From: CAVVYA01 sp963752345
GTDB taxonomy: Bacteria > Pseudomonadota > Alphaproteobacteria > SMXQ01
NCBI GenBank assembly: GCA_963752345.1
Contig: CAVVYA010000002.1
Span: 248,001-312,000, forward strand
DNA length: 64,000 nucleotides
Direction: 5' to 3'
Below, piece after piece: positions 55,571 through 64,000 of this stretch (positions are counted from its first letter, which is position 1; every line of letters starts with the position of its first letter). The position numbers and the translations under genes were made by a program. The notes beneath the pieces were generated by a model. The model was not told the DNA's origin. It saw nothing but the letters and a program-made list of their open reading frames with translations, and ran no database searches.

Positions 55571-57164
55571 ATGGCCCTGGCGAAACCCAACGAAATCCTC
55601 ATCGGCGTGAGCGGCAAGCCCGAGTGCCTGGCGCTCGCCTATGCCAACCGGCACGGCCTGATCACGGGCGCCACGGGCACCGGCAAGACGGTGACGCTGC
55701 AGGTCCTGGCGGAGGGCTTCGCCGACCGCGGCGTGCCGGTATTCTGCGCCGACGTGAAGGGCGATCTGTCCGGCCTCGGCGGCGGCGGGCGGCGCGAACG
55801 AGAAGCTCGAGGCGCGCGCCAGGCAGATCGGGCTGTCGGAGGCGGAATCGGCGCACAAGGCTTATCCGGTGCTGTTCTGGGATCTGTTCGGCGAGGAAGG
55901 CCACCCGGTCCGCACGACGGTTTCCGAGATGGGGCCGCTGCTGCTCGCCCGCCTGCTCGATCTCAACGAGACCCAGGAGGGCGTGCTCAACATCGCCTTC
56001 CGAGTCGCCGACGATGAAGGCCTGCTGCTGCTCGACCTCAAGGATCTGCGCGCGCTGCTCACTCATCTGGCCGAGACCGCGCCCGAGGTGACCGCGCGCT
56101 ATGGCAATCTCAGCAAACCCTCGGTCGGCGCCATCCAGCGTCAGCTGCTGGTGCTGGAGGAGCAGGGCGGCGAGCATTTCTTCGGCGAGCCCGCGCTCAA
56201 TATCGCGGAATTCATGCGCACCACGCCCGACGGACGCGGCATGATCAGCGTGCTGGCGGCGCGCCGGCTGATGAATTCGCCGCGGCTCTACGCCACCTTC
56301 CTGCTGTGGCTGCTGTCCGAGCTGTTCGAGGAACTGCCCGAGGTCGGCGATCCGGAAAAGCCGCGCCTGGTGTTCTTCTTCGATGAGGCGCATCTGCTGT
56401 TCGACGAGGCGCCGAAGGCGCTGCGCGAGAAGGTCGAGCAGGTCGTGCGTCTGATCCGCTCGAAAGGCGTCGGCGTCTATTTCGTCACCCAGAACCCGCT
56501 CGACATTCCCGAGTCCGTGCTGGCGCAGCTTTCCAACCGGGTGCAGCACGCGTTGCGCGTCTACACGCCGCGCGAGCAGAAGGCGGTCAAGAGCGCGGCC
56601 GAAACCTTCCGCGCCAATCCGGCGTTCTCGACCGCCGAGGCGATTACCCAACTCGCCGTCGGCGAGGCGCTGGTGTCCACATTGGAGGATCGCGGCGTGC
56701 CCTCGATGGTTCAGCGCACGCTGATCCGGCCGCCCGCTTCGCGGGTCGGGCCGCTTACCGACGAGGAGCGCCGCCGGGTGATCGCCGCGAGCCCGGTCGG
56801 GCCGCTGTACGACAAGCCGGTGGACCGCGAATCGGCGTTCGAGATGCTGAACCGCGCGGTCGCGGACAAGCTGCCGGCGGGCCGGGGCAGCGTGCCGCGC
56901 TCCGGCGGCGAACCGGACATGCCGCAGAGCGGGGAGGGCGGCATCACCGGCATGCTGGGCACAATTTTCGGCACCAACCGGAGACGCGGCGAGCGGCTGA
57001 GCGGCACGCAGCGCGTGGCGCGCGAGGTGACGCGAACGGTAACGAACAAACTCGCCGGCGACATGGCCGCCAGCGTCGGCAAGCAACTCGGCGGCCGCAT
57101 GGGCGGCTCGGTCGGGCGCGCCATTGTGCGCGGCATGCTCGGCGGCATTCTGCGGGGGCGGTAG
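55571..57164 (+). CDS. HerA/YjgR-like P-loop ATPase (DUF853 family), one frameshift
   Basis: About 531 aa when repaired. Start ATG 55571. The Walker A LITGATGTGKTVTLQVLAEG and Walker B PRLVFFFDEAHLLFDEAP are clear, along with the family blocks CADVKGDLSGL, KPSVGAIQRQLLVLEEQGGE and KGVGVYFVTQNPLDIPESVL. The frame breaks near 55792 in a GGC run (SGLGGGGANEKLEARARQIG restored by one base). HerA-like ATPases of this DUF853 group are hexameric; their cellular role is not well settled. Intact from there to the stop. Divergent from the Rieske (3) gene across an empty 297-bp gap. Confidence 0.88.
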
Positions 57165-57301
57165 AGGACCGGCCGACAACGGCCGGCGCCTGACCGATGC
57201 CGACGCCCTGGTCCGCGGACCATGAATCGGCCGCGCGCGTCTTGCCGGGACAGAGCGCGCCTCACGTGGTTGAGCGACCGACGCAACAGGGGGAGACGGG
57301 C

Positions 57302-58374
57302 GTGGCGCATGCATTGGGAGTTATGCTCGGCGACGACATCGGGCCCGAGGTCGTGCCGGAGGCGGTGCGCGTGGCCAAGGCGGCGCTCAAAGCCGCCGGC
57401 GCCGATGTCGCATGGACCAACATCCCGATCGGCAAGGCGGCGCTCGACCGCTATGGCACCACCATGCCGAAGGGCACGCTCGAAAAATTGTCGAAGCTCG
57501 ACGGATTCTATTCTCGGCCCGATCGGGCATCAGGCTTATCCGCGCGACAATGCGCTCGCGATCAATCCGCATCCGATCATTCGCGCGGCATTTCGACCTC
57601 TATGCCAATATCCGGCCGGCCTACTCCTTCGCCAACCTGCCGTCGATCCACAAGGACGTGGACCTGGTCATCGTGCGCGAGAACAACGAGGGCTTCCAGC
57701 CCGACCGCAACATGTTCGCCGGGTCCGGCGAATTCATGCCGAGCGCCGACATGGCGCTGTCGGTGCGCGTCATCACGCGCCAGGCGGCCGAGCGGCTGGC
57801 GCGCGTCGCCTTCGAGCAGGCGCGCCGCCGCCGCAGGCATGTGACCGCCGTGCACAAGGACACCGTGTTCAAGATGGGCTGCGGCCTGTTCGCCGCGACC
57901 TGCCGCGAGGTGGCGAAGGGCTATCCCGACGTGACCTACGACGAGGTCATCGTCGATACCTTCGCGCTCAAGGCGGTGATGAAGCCGCAGCAGTTCGACG
58001 TGGTGGTCACCACCAACATGTTCGGCGACATCCTGTCGGACCTCACCGCCGGCATCGTCGGCGGGCTCGGCCTGGCACCGGCGCTGCAGCGCGGCCCGCG
58101 CTATGCCATGGCGCAGGCTTCGCACGGCTCGGCACCGGATATCGCCGGCCAAGGCCTCGCCAATCCCTATGCCGAGATCATGTCGATGCAGATGCTGCTC
58201 GAATGGCTCGGCACCGAGCGCAACGACAAGACAGTGCTGCGCGCGGCGGCCGCGGTCGAGCAGGGCGTGCGCGACGTCATCGCCGAGGCCAAGACCCTGA
58301 CGCCGGACATGGGCGGTAAGGCGAGCACAAGCGAGATGGGCAAGGCGATAGCGGCGCGTGCGCGTCGCCAGTGA
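57302..58374 (+). CDS. Isocitrate/isopropylmalate/tartrate dehydrogenase family enzyme, frameshifted
   Basis: About 357 aa. GTG 57302 is 4-5 bases after GGGGAGAC and fits the usual N-terminus, giving VAHALGVMLGDDIGPEVV; the classic motif is GDGIGPE, here with Asp for the second Gly. The N-terminal part reads GFILGPIGHQAYP only after one base is removed near 57509, and HFDLYANIRPAYSFANLPS after a second near 57585. The C-terminal frame has VIVRENNEGFQPDRN, VHKDTVFKMGCGLF and the Mg ligands in NMFGDILSDLTAGIVGG. It oxidises and decarboxylates a 2-hydroxy diacid with NAD(P). Co-directional with the HerA-like gene, 137 bp downstream. Confidence 0.86.
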
Positions 58375-58435
58375 GGGCGGCCACTGACGTTGGGCTGTCG
58401 CAGTCCCGTCAATCCATGCTGAGAGGGGAGAGCTG

Positions 58436-59172
58436 ATGCGGCGTTTCGTGTCGATCCTGGTTTTGATAGGGCTGGCTGGTTGTGCGACGTCGGTGAGCCA
58501 AGAACGCAAGAGCGCTATGCGCAACGTTGCCGTTGTCTCAGCGATCGGAGATGACGTGACCCTGTTTCGTATACTTGCTTTAGCAAGGAACAGCCGGAGC
58601 GGCTGCCGTGGAATTTCGACAAGCTGGCAAGCGATGCGGTCGTTCTGTCGATCCGAACACGAAATCCGAACACAGCGATCGTCCCTGTGGACTACGATCC
58701 GAATGTCCTTTCTGCCGGCATACATAGATACCAGGCATTCCAGTCCTACGCCGATCCGGCGCGGATCGAACCCGCTCTGCGCCAACTCACGAGCGGAAAA
58801 GCCGCCGATACGATCATCCTGATTGCCCGCAACAGCGTGGAGCAAAGCGGGCTCTTGACTTACGAGGGTGTCGGCATCGTGACCGAGGTATCGGTTCTGT
58901 CGGGCGCGCCCATCACGCCGTTCGCCGCGCTATCCCTGTTCGTCATCGACGTGCCGACCATGCAAATTCTGTCGAAGCAAACGATTCTGATGAAGGGTCG
59001 GATCTACAACATCAAACCGCTGATCCATTTCGAGCCCATAGGTGGGCCGGCGCCCTTCCTGCCGGGATTCAAGTTTCCCTTGAACGACGAGCAGAAGGCA
59101 TTTTTGCGGCCCCTCCTGCAAGACCTGGTCGGGACAGGTACGCAGGAGCTGGTACGCCGCTCAGGCTTATGA
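58436..59172 (+). CDS. Putative lipoprotein, frameshifted
   Basis: Not assigned to a family. ATG 58436 opens a short signal peptide MRRFVSILVLIGLAGC with a lipobox. The ORF then loses frame near 58565, while the next frame continues FSKEQPERLPWNFDKLASDA and VPVDYDPNVLSAGIHRYQAF to a clean end at LVRRSGL. The later half has a mixed alpha/beta look (DTIILIARNSVEQSGLL) and no transmembrane segments. The mature protein would be anchored in the outer membrane. Its 3' end is 12 bases from the convergent TctC gene, with no hairpin terminator between. Confidence 0.65.
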
Positions 59173-59184
59173 ACTACGCCGCGC

Positions 59185-60276
59185 TCAGCGGCCCGCGCGA
59201 AGTCCCTGCTTCTGCTGGGTGGTCCGCAGATAGGCCTCCCCGGCGTCGGTCAACTCGGTCGCTTTCTTGACCATCAGTTGCATGTCCTCGTGGGTCTGGG
59301 CGCCGATCTCGTCGCTGATGCGGCGGCCCTTCTCAAGGAATTCCGCATCCTGCGCCACCTTGCGGAAGGCGTCGCGATAGACCGCGACGATGTCCGCCGG
59401 GGTTTGCGGCGGCAGGCCGAACCAGGGGTCCTGGGACGAGGTCGCGACCCAGAAGTCGAACGCCTGCTTGGCGCCCGGATCGGTGATCTTGCCGGCCATC
59501 AGATCGGGGAACAGCGGCACATCGCGGAAGCTCGCGCGCGGCACGATCTTGCCGTCCACCAGCACGCCGGTCTGCGCCACCAGCGTGAACTTGCCGGTCT
59601 CGAGCAATTGCTTGATCAGGAAGGTGTTGGCGGTCGAGGCCATATCCACCTCGCCCTTTTCCAGTGCGTTGGCGGTATCCGCGGTGCCGCGGTAGCCGAC
59701 CACCCACTTGGCGTTCCAGTCGAGGAATTCCTTGCCCCAGAACACCATCTGCTCGCCGGCGCGCGAGCCATCCATGGCGCCCATGGCCGCTGGCTCGCCC
59801 TTGCCGAGCAGCTTCTTCTCCGCCTCCTTGCTCATGAGCAGGAAGATGCCGCCGCGCGACAGCCCGCCGATGAACTCGAACGTGGCGGGGTCATGCTGCG
59901 AATTCGGGTTGCGATAGCTCGAAGGCTCGAGCTGCGCACCCGACCCTGCGGTGAAGGTGAGGCCGTCCGGCTTGACCTGGCGCACGAAATGGTTGAGCGC
60001 CACGGTGCCGTCGGCGCCTGGCATGTTGCGTGCCACGATGGTCGGATTGCCCGGCAGGTATTTGGTGAAATAAACCGCCGCCAGCCGCCCCGCCGCATCG
60101 ACACCGCCGCCTGCGGCATACCCGATGATCATGGTCAGAGTTTTATCCTTGAAGGTGACCGGGTCGGCTGCCTGGGCCGTCATCGTTCCGGCGGCTGCGA
60201 GAAGCAGCGCGGACATGCCGAAGGAGGCTGCGGCACGCAAGGCAGTGTGGCGTGAGGCGGCATTCGATGCTGACAT
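59185..60276 (-). CDS. TctC/Bug-family periplasmic binding protein (7)
   Basis: 363 aa from ATG 60276 (GGGGAAACGTC upstream), intact. The signal peptide ends near MTAQA, and the mature start DPVTFKDKTLTMIIGYAAGG is that of the family. The middle region SKEAEKKLLGKGEPAAMGAM and KWVVGYRGTADTANALEKGE is more distant from the other seven copies, so the ligand may differ. The gene stands alone with a divergent small membrane-protein gene 230 bp upstream. No TctA/B. Confidence 0.9.
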   Translation of the reverse strand: MSASNAASRHTALRAAASFGMSALLLAAAGTMTAQAADPVTFKDKTLTMIIGYAAGGGVDAAGRLAAVYFTKYLPGNPTIVARNMPGADGTVALNHFVRQVKPDGLTFTAGSGAQLEPSSYRNPNSQHDPATFEFIGGLSRGGIFLLMSKEAEKKLLGKGEPAAMGAMDGSRAGEQMVFWGKEFLDWNAKWVVGYRGTADTANALEKGEVDMASTANTFLIKQLLETGKFTLVAQTGVLVDGKIVPRASFRDVPLFPDLMAGKITDPGAKQAFDFWVATSSQDPWFGLPPQTPADIVAVYRDAFRKVAQDAEFLEKGRRISDEIGAQTHEDMQLMVKKATELTDAGEAYLRTTQQKQGLRAGR

Positions 60277-60507
60277 GACGTTTCCCCATTTTATATCGCG
60301 CTTCGCTTTCGCGACCTTCCGCATGGTCTTGCAGAGGTCGTGTTGAGCCCAGAACCCTATGCCCGCGCGTCGTGCCTCGGCAAGATCTCGATTAACCTTA
60401 CAGGGCCACAGTCCTATCCCTTCGGGTGAGGGCACCCCGCCGAAATTGCCCGCGGGCGATCATTCGCGCAATGTCGCTCGGCCCCGCGAAGCCTCTATTC
60501 TACCGTC

Positions 60508-60864
60508 ATGTCAGACCTTTTCCTTCATAGCGTCGGGGCGGTCGTCACGGCAACGCTCGGCTTCTATCTGGTGGCCGTCAGCTTCCAGATCGGAAGTCTG
60601 GTTAACGATGGCATCCGCGTTCGTTCAATTCCCGGTGTCCCTGTGCTGGCCGCGTTGTGGCAGAACATCGGGCTGGGCTGCACCATCCTGGCGCTGCTCT
60701 CTGGCGATACCCAGCTGATGGTTTTTGGCGGCATGCTCATCGCGCTGCGCACCATGCTGCAACCGCTCCACGCGCCATCGTGGGACGACCGGATCGAGCA
60801 GCCCCTCCTCGTCATGGCCCTGATCAGCGTTGTCCTGCTGGTGGCGATACGGCTCGCCAGCTAA
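60508..60864 (+). CDS. Small integral membrane protein (118 aa)
   Basis: Not recognised. It shows about four hydrophobic segments: near residues 7-27 (GAVVTATLGFYLVAVSF), 43-65, 69-85 and 97-116 (LLVMALISVVLLVAIRLAS). There is no signal peptide. The short connecting loops contain DGIRVRSIPGV and LHAPSWDDRIEQ. Nothing in the gene names a function. It is not followed closely by another gene on the same strand (122 bp to TctC 8). Confidence 0.6.
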   Translation: MSDLFLHSVGAVVTATLGFYLVAVSFQIGSLVNDGIRVRSIPGVPVLAALWQNIGLGCTILALLSGDTQLMVFGGMLIALRTMLQPLHAPSWDDRIEQPLLVMALISVVLLVAIRLAS

Positions 60865-60986
60865 CACCCGCTGATGACAGCGGCTCGACCTGCCGCTACA
60901 GTCCCTGGAACAAAAGGCGAGCCCGATGGGCCGCGCAGCCCTCTCGACGCTGAAGTCGCGGGGGTAGGGAACACAGGGAGGACCAC

Positions 60987-62015
60987 ATGCAGGATCGGTT
61001 CGTCGGCGCCGCGGCCGCAGCGCTACTGTCCATATCCAGCCTGGCGATCGCCGGCGGCGCGGCCCACGCCCAGGATGCCGCCGAGTTCTTCAAGGGCAAG
61101 ACCGTCACCTATATCGTCGCCACTGGCGCGGGTGGCGGTTACGACTACTACGGCAGGCTCGTCGCCGAATTCATGCAGCGCCACATGCCGGGCACCACCT
61201 TCGTGGTGAAGAACATGCCGGGCGCCGGCCATATGATCGGCGCCAACAGCATCTATCGCCGCGCGCCCCGACGGGCTCACGGTCGGCAGCTTCAACACCG
61301 GCCTGATCTACAACCAGCTCGTGCAGCTCGACGGCGTGAAGTTCGACCTCGGCAAGTATTCCTGGATCGGCAAGGCCGCCACCGAGGCCCGCGTCGTCAT
61401 GGTCGACGCCAAGTCGCCCTACAAGACCCTCGCCGACATGCGCGCCGCGAAGACGCCGCTCAACTGGTCGGCGTCCGGCGTCGGCAGCGCGGCTTATGTG
61501 GAGACCCGTTTCATGATCGATCTGCTCGGCATCCCGGGCAAGATCATCTTCGGCTACAGCGGCAACGACGAATTGCTGGCGATCCGCCGCGGCGAGATCC
61601 AGGCCGTGGTCGGCTCGCCGTCGAGCTACGACACCTTCCTGTCGTCGGGATACGGGCGGCTCGCGTTCCAGATCGGCGGCAAGAGCCAGGAAGGCGTGCC
61701 GCAGCTCCGCGATCTCGTTGCCGGGGAGAGCGCCGATGCCCGGGCGGTCGTGGCACTGGTCGAATCCCAGGTCGAGATCCAGCGCTTCACCGCCGGCCCG
61801 CCAGCATCCCGGCCGACCGCCTCGCCATGCTGCGCGCCGCCTTCCGCAAGGCGATGGAGGATCCCGAGCTGCAGGCCATGGCGCTCAAGGGCGGCAAGCC
61901 CGTCGAGCCCGCCTATGGCGAGGATGTCGCCAAGATGATCCAGGCGGCGCTCGACCAGCCGCCGGGCGTCATGCAACTGCTCACCGCGGTGCTCAAAGAG
62001 AACAAGGCCAAGTGA
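60987..62015 (+). CDS. TctC/Bug-family periplasmic binding protein (8), two compensating frameshifts
   Basis: About 342 aa. ATG 60987 with an upstream GGGAGG. The signal peptide MQDRFVGAAAAALLSISSLA is cut near AHAQ. An extra base near 61267 shifts APDGLTVGSFNTG out of frame, and a missing base near 61802 restores it (PASIPADRLAMLRAAFRKAM). The middle is intact in the other frame: WIGKAATEARVVMVDAKSPY and IRRGEIQAVVGSPSSYDTFL. Diverged from copies 2 and 3 but clearly of the same family. It is alone on this strand. Confidence 0.88.
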   Translation: MQDRFVGAAAAALLSISSLAIAGGAAHAQDAAEFFKGKTVTYIVATGAGGGYDYYGRLVAEFMQRHMPGTTFVVKNMPGAGHMIGANSIYRRAPRRAHGRQLQHRPDLQPARAARRREVRPRQVFLDRQGRHRGPRRHGRRQVALQDPRRHARREDAAQLVGVRRRQRGLCGDPFHDRSARHPGQDHLRLQRQRRIAGDPPRRDPGRGRLAVELRHLPVVGIRAARVPDRRQEPGRRAAAPRSRCRGERRCPGGRGTGRIPGRDPALHRRPASIPADRLAMLRAAFRKAMEDPELQAMALKGGKPVEPAYGEDVAKMIQAALDQPPGVMQLLTAVLKENKAK

Positions 62016-62303
62016 GTCTCACCGCTGCCGCCAAACCGCGCGACAGGGCGGCCTGACGTTCGATTGGGTGTCGCCCCTGGGCTCTTTCGCTTGACCGGTC
62101 GCCAGCGTGGGAAAGAATTCGGCTTCAATGGAGCTGGCGATCCCCGTTCGAAGCGGAACGGGGCCGGCTTCCATGTCCGACTCGCTGCCTAACCTTCCAG
62201 CTTTGGGGAAAGAATGCCGCGAGTTAAATTCTATGTTCCACCCGACGAGTTCCCGACCGGATTACCCCGCCCTCGGGCGATGGTGCAGTAGCGGCGTCTG
62301 CCG

Positions 62304-62915
62304 ATGAACGGCGAGTCGCGCCATGCCCACGCGCCGGCAACATTGCGCAATCGCGAGCCGATCCTGGCCGAGCTGCGGCGCGTGCTGCCGGAGCGCGGGC
62401 TGCTGCTGGAAATCGCCAGCGGCACCGGCGAGCATGCCGCCTTCATGGCGCCGCGGTTGCCCGGGCTCGAGTGGCAACCGAGCGATACGCGGGCGGCGGC
62501 GCTGGCCGACATCGACGCCCACGCGCGCGACAGCGGCTGTGCGCGTATCCGTCCCGCCATCCGGCTGGACGTCAGCGCGCCGCAATGGCCGCTCGCGCGG
62601 GTCGATGCGATATTCTGCGCCAACATGATCCACATCGCGCCCTGGGCCGCCGCGGAAGGGCTGTTCGCGGGCGCCGGCAAGATCCTGGCGCGCGGCGCGC
62701 CGCTCGTGCTTTACGGCCCGTTCAAGCGCGACGGCGCTCACACGGCGCCGTCCAACGAGCGGTTCGATCAGGCGTTGCGCGCGCAGGATCCGCGATGGGG
62801 CGTGCGCTGCCTCGACAGCGAGGTGCTGCCGCTGGCGGAGCGCTCCGGCTTTGGCCTCGAAACAGTGATAGCGATGCCGGCCAACAACCTGACCGTGGTG
62901 TTCCGGCGGTCCTGA
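62304..62915 (+). CDS. DUF938 family SAM-dependent methyltransferase-like protein
   Basis: 203 aa, intact. The SAM-binding glycine motif appears as LLLEIASGTGEHAAFMAP, followed by PSDTRAAALADIDAHARDSG and CANMIHIAPWAAAEGLF, the text I know from DUF938 proteins (a class I methyltransferase fold). End block ERSGFGLETVIAMPANNLTV. Cytoplasmic, no signal peptide. The substrate is unknown. It stands alone, 288 bp after TctC (8); that gap shows no supported gene. Confidence 0.85.
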   Translation: MNGESRHAHAPATLRNREPILAELRRVLPERGLLLEIASGTGEHAAFMAPRLPGLEWQPSDTRAAALADIDAHARDSGCARIRPAIRLDVSAPQWPLARVDAIFCANMIHIAPWAAAEGLFAGAGKILARGAPLVLYGPFKRDGAHTAPSNERFDQALRAQDPRWGVRCLDSEVLPLAERSGFGLETVIAMPANNLTVVFRRS

Positions 62916-63011
62916 CATCCGGACAAGCGGCGATCCCGATTTTTCTGTGCGCGGAACGCGCGAAGGACTACACCTGTCGCGACGTGTGGATTTCAACGAA
63001 TGGAGGGTGCC

Positions 63012-63152
63012 ATGGCGAAAGGTCAGATGCGGTCGAATCGCGAAAAGAAGAAGCCCAAGAAGTCGGAAGCTGAGAAGAAGAAGCCTGGGACGGCTCCCAC
63101 GTTCGGGCAGCCGACGCCGACATCAGGCAAGGGTTACGGCAAGAAGGGCTGA
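63012..63152 (+). CDS. Small lysine-rich protein (46 aa)
   Basis: Short ORF with ATG 63012 right after TGGAGGGTGCC, a good Shine-Dalgarno (GGAGG). The product MAKGQMRSNREKKKPKKSEA continues with KKKPGTAPTFGQPTPTSGKG and ends YGKKG. It is very basic and has no membrane segment. Small proteins of this shape (MAKGQxRSNRE opening) are conserved in alphaproteobacteria as I recall, with unknown role. It is followed by a hairpin terminator. Confidence 0.75.
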   Translation: MAKGQMRSNREKKKPKKSEAEKKKPGTAPTFGQPTPTSGKGYGKKG

Positions 63153-63220
63153 GCGGGCGGACCGCGGAAGGGCGGTCTCCGGCCCAGCCGCCGAAGGGCG
63201 GTTTCCGGTTCAAAGTGGCA

Positions 63221-63244
63221 AACAGCCGCCTGATGCGGCTGTTT
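63221..63244 (+). terminator. Terminator after the small basic gene
   Basis: AACAGCCGC and GCGGCTGTT arms with a CTGAT loop, followed by T's. Confidence 0.8.
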
Positions 63245-63303
63245 TGCTGTGTGATGATCGGCGGCGGGGCGCCGTGTTTACGGAAACGCCCGCCGTTGAA
63301 GGC

Positions 63304-63819
63304 TCACGGCAGATCCTTGGCGAGATAGCTCTCGAGATTGTTGTTCAGCCGGTTCAGCATGCTCCATAGATGCTCGCGGTCGCCGTCGGCCAGGCCCTGG
63401 ATGGCCGCTGCGCTGACGGTGTCCGCCAGCGGCAAAAGCTTTCGTTCCAGGGCGCGGCCGGATTTGGTCAGATAGACATTGACCTTGCGGCGGTCGTCCG
63501 CGTTGCGCTGGCGGACCACCAGGCCTTTTTCTTCCAACCCGTTCAGCACCGCCACCATGCCCGAATCGAACAGGCCGATATTCTCCGAAAGCGCGCGCTG
63601 GGTCTGACCGTCCTCGTTCCACAATTGGCGGAGCACCCACCATTGCATGATGGTGGTGACGCCGGCCTCGCGGATCAGCTTGAGCAGGCCGCGCGAATAG
63701 AGCCGGTGGGTATTGCGCAGCAGGGACGCAATCGACTTGCGCTTGTCGCGCGTGATCTTGCCGGGAGGCGCTCCACGAAGCCCAACCGGCGGAGCTGATT
63801 TTTGCCTGCGGTCGGCCAC
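63304..63819 (-). CDS. MarR-family transcriptional regulator
   Basis: 171 aa, intact. The winged helix-turn-helix spans about residues 45-115: QWWVLRQLWNEDGQTQRALS, then FDSGMVAVLNGLEEKGLVVR and the wing QRNADDRRKVNVYLTKSGRA. Flanking helices form the dimer. It should respond to an aromatic or phenolic ligand, as many relatives do. The adjacent gene at the right edge is a VOC protein on the same strand, whose stop lies 68 bases upstream of this start, so the two may be in one unit. Confidence 0.88.
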   Translation of the reverse strand: MADRRQKSAPPVGLRGAPPGKITRDKRKSIASLLRNTHRLYSRGLLKLIREAGVTTIMQWWVLRQLWNEDGQTQRALSENIGLFDSGMVAVLNGLEEKGLVVRQRNADDRRKVNVYLTKSGRALERKLLPLADTVSAAAIQGLADGDREHLWSMLNRLNNNLESYLAKDLP

Positions 63820-63886
63820 GCGAACCTCGATGCAGTCGGACTAAGCCGGACAGGCGCCACACAGCGTGACGCCGACGGCCCGTGAC

Positions 63887-64000
63887 TTACGCGACCAGGT
63901 CCCATTTGTCGAGATCGACTTCCAGGCCCTTGCTGTAGCACAGGTCGATGCCGTTGCCCTCCGGATCGCGCGCGCGATAGTCCTCGTAGGGGCGGTCGGG
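63887..64000 (-). CDS. VOC-family protein, C-terminal end (runs off the window)
   Basis: Only the last 37 residues are visible, reading YEDYRARDPEGNGIDLCYSK and then GLEVDLDKWDLVA with a TAA stop at 63887-63889. The text D-P-E-G-N-G-I-D-L is the C-terminal metal-ligand block of glyoxalase/VOC proteins. The start lies beyond the right edge. Confidence 0.75.
   Translation of the reverse strand, partial: PDRPYEDYRARDPEGNGIDLCYSKGLEVDLDKWDLVA

Noticed and set aside
55662..57314. 550-codon minus-strand ORF opposite the HerA-like gene
   Set aside because: Antisense shadow of a P-loop ATPase gene with clear Walker motifs.

Overview
The window is GC-rich DNA from an alphaproteobacterium. The rRNA operon has the order 16S - tRNA-Ile(GAT) - tRNA-Ala(TGC) - 23S - 5S - tRNA-fMet, and a trailing fMet tRNA is typical of that class. 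The 16S text and the many TctC-type binding proteins would fit a Rhodospirillales-like lineage, but I cannot fix the order by eye. Gene content is catabolic: Rieske oxygenases, ring-cleavage enzymes, amidohydrolases and solo periplasmic binding proteins.

Layout. 0-2.4 kb: a small unknown gene, an ornithine cyclodeaminase/mu-crystallin family enzyme and a lipoprotein. 2.7-8.7 kb: the rRNA operon with a strong promoter and two GNRA-capped hairpins in its leader. 8.7-9.8 kb: an IS630-family element sitting in the stop codon of gltD. 9.8-15.9 kb: gltD and gltB on the minus strand. 16.3-26.1 kb: a GntR regulator divergent from a plus-strand run of eight genes (class V aminotransferase, two Rieske oxygenases around a TctC protein, a VOC protein, an ABC-type binding protein, a LigB-type extradiol dioxygenase and a 4,5-dihydroxyphthalate decarboxylase-like protein). 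26.2-32.2 kb: a LysR-centred locus, with amidohydrolase and TctC on one side and a gentisate 1,2-dioxygenase-like bicupin and TctC on the other. Matching dyad motifs flank lysR.

32.5-47.3 kb: DUF6481-like protein, HI0933-type flavoprotein, MFS transporter, a TOBE-domain remnant, DUF1348-like protein, GH16 glycosidase with a repeat-rich tail, dihydrouridine synthase, a cupin/amidohydrolase/TctC set, a VOC protein, RecQ and a second MFS transporter. 47.5-55.3 kb: a compact seven-gene minus-strand operon (Rieske oxygenase, ThDP enzyme, TctC, MetE-like protein, TctC, PEP-mutase family, AhpD-like). 55.6-64 kb: HerA-like ATPase, isopropylmalate/tartrate dehydrogenase-like enzyme, lipoprotein, two more TctC proteins, small membrane protein, DUF938 methyltransferase, a 46-residue basic protein, MarR regulator and the end of a VOC gene.

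Two themes stand out. First, eight TctC/Bug-type binding proteins occur without any TctA/TctB membrane partner, nearly all next to catabolic enzymes. This suggests uptake modules that borrow membrane subunits encoded elsewhere. Second, about 19 genes are broken by roughly 30 one-base indels, mostly insertions, while their proteins remain conserved on both sides. I read most of these as sequence errors and give the full repaired span. No CRISPR array, prophage or recognisable defence system was seen.
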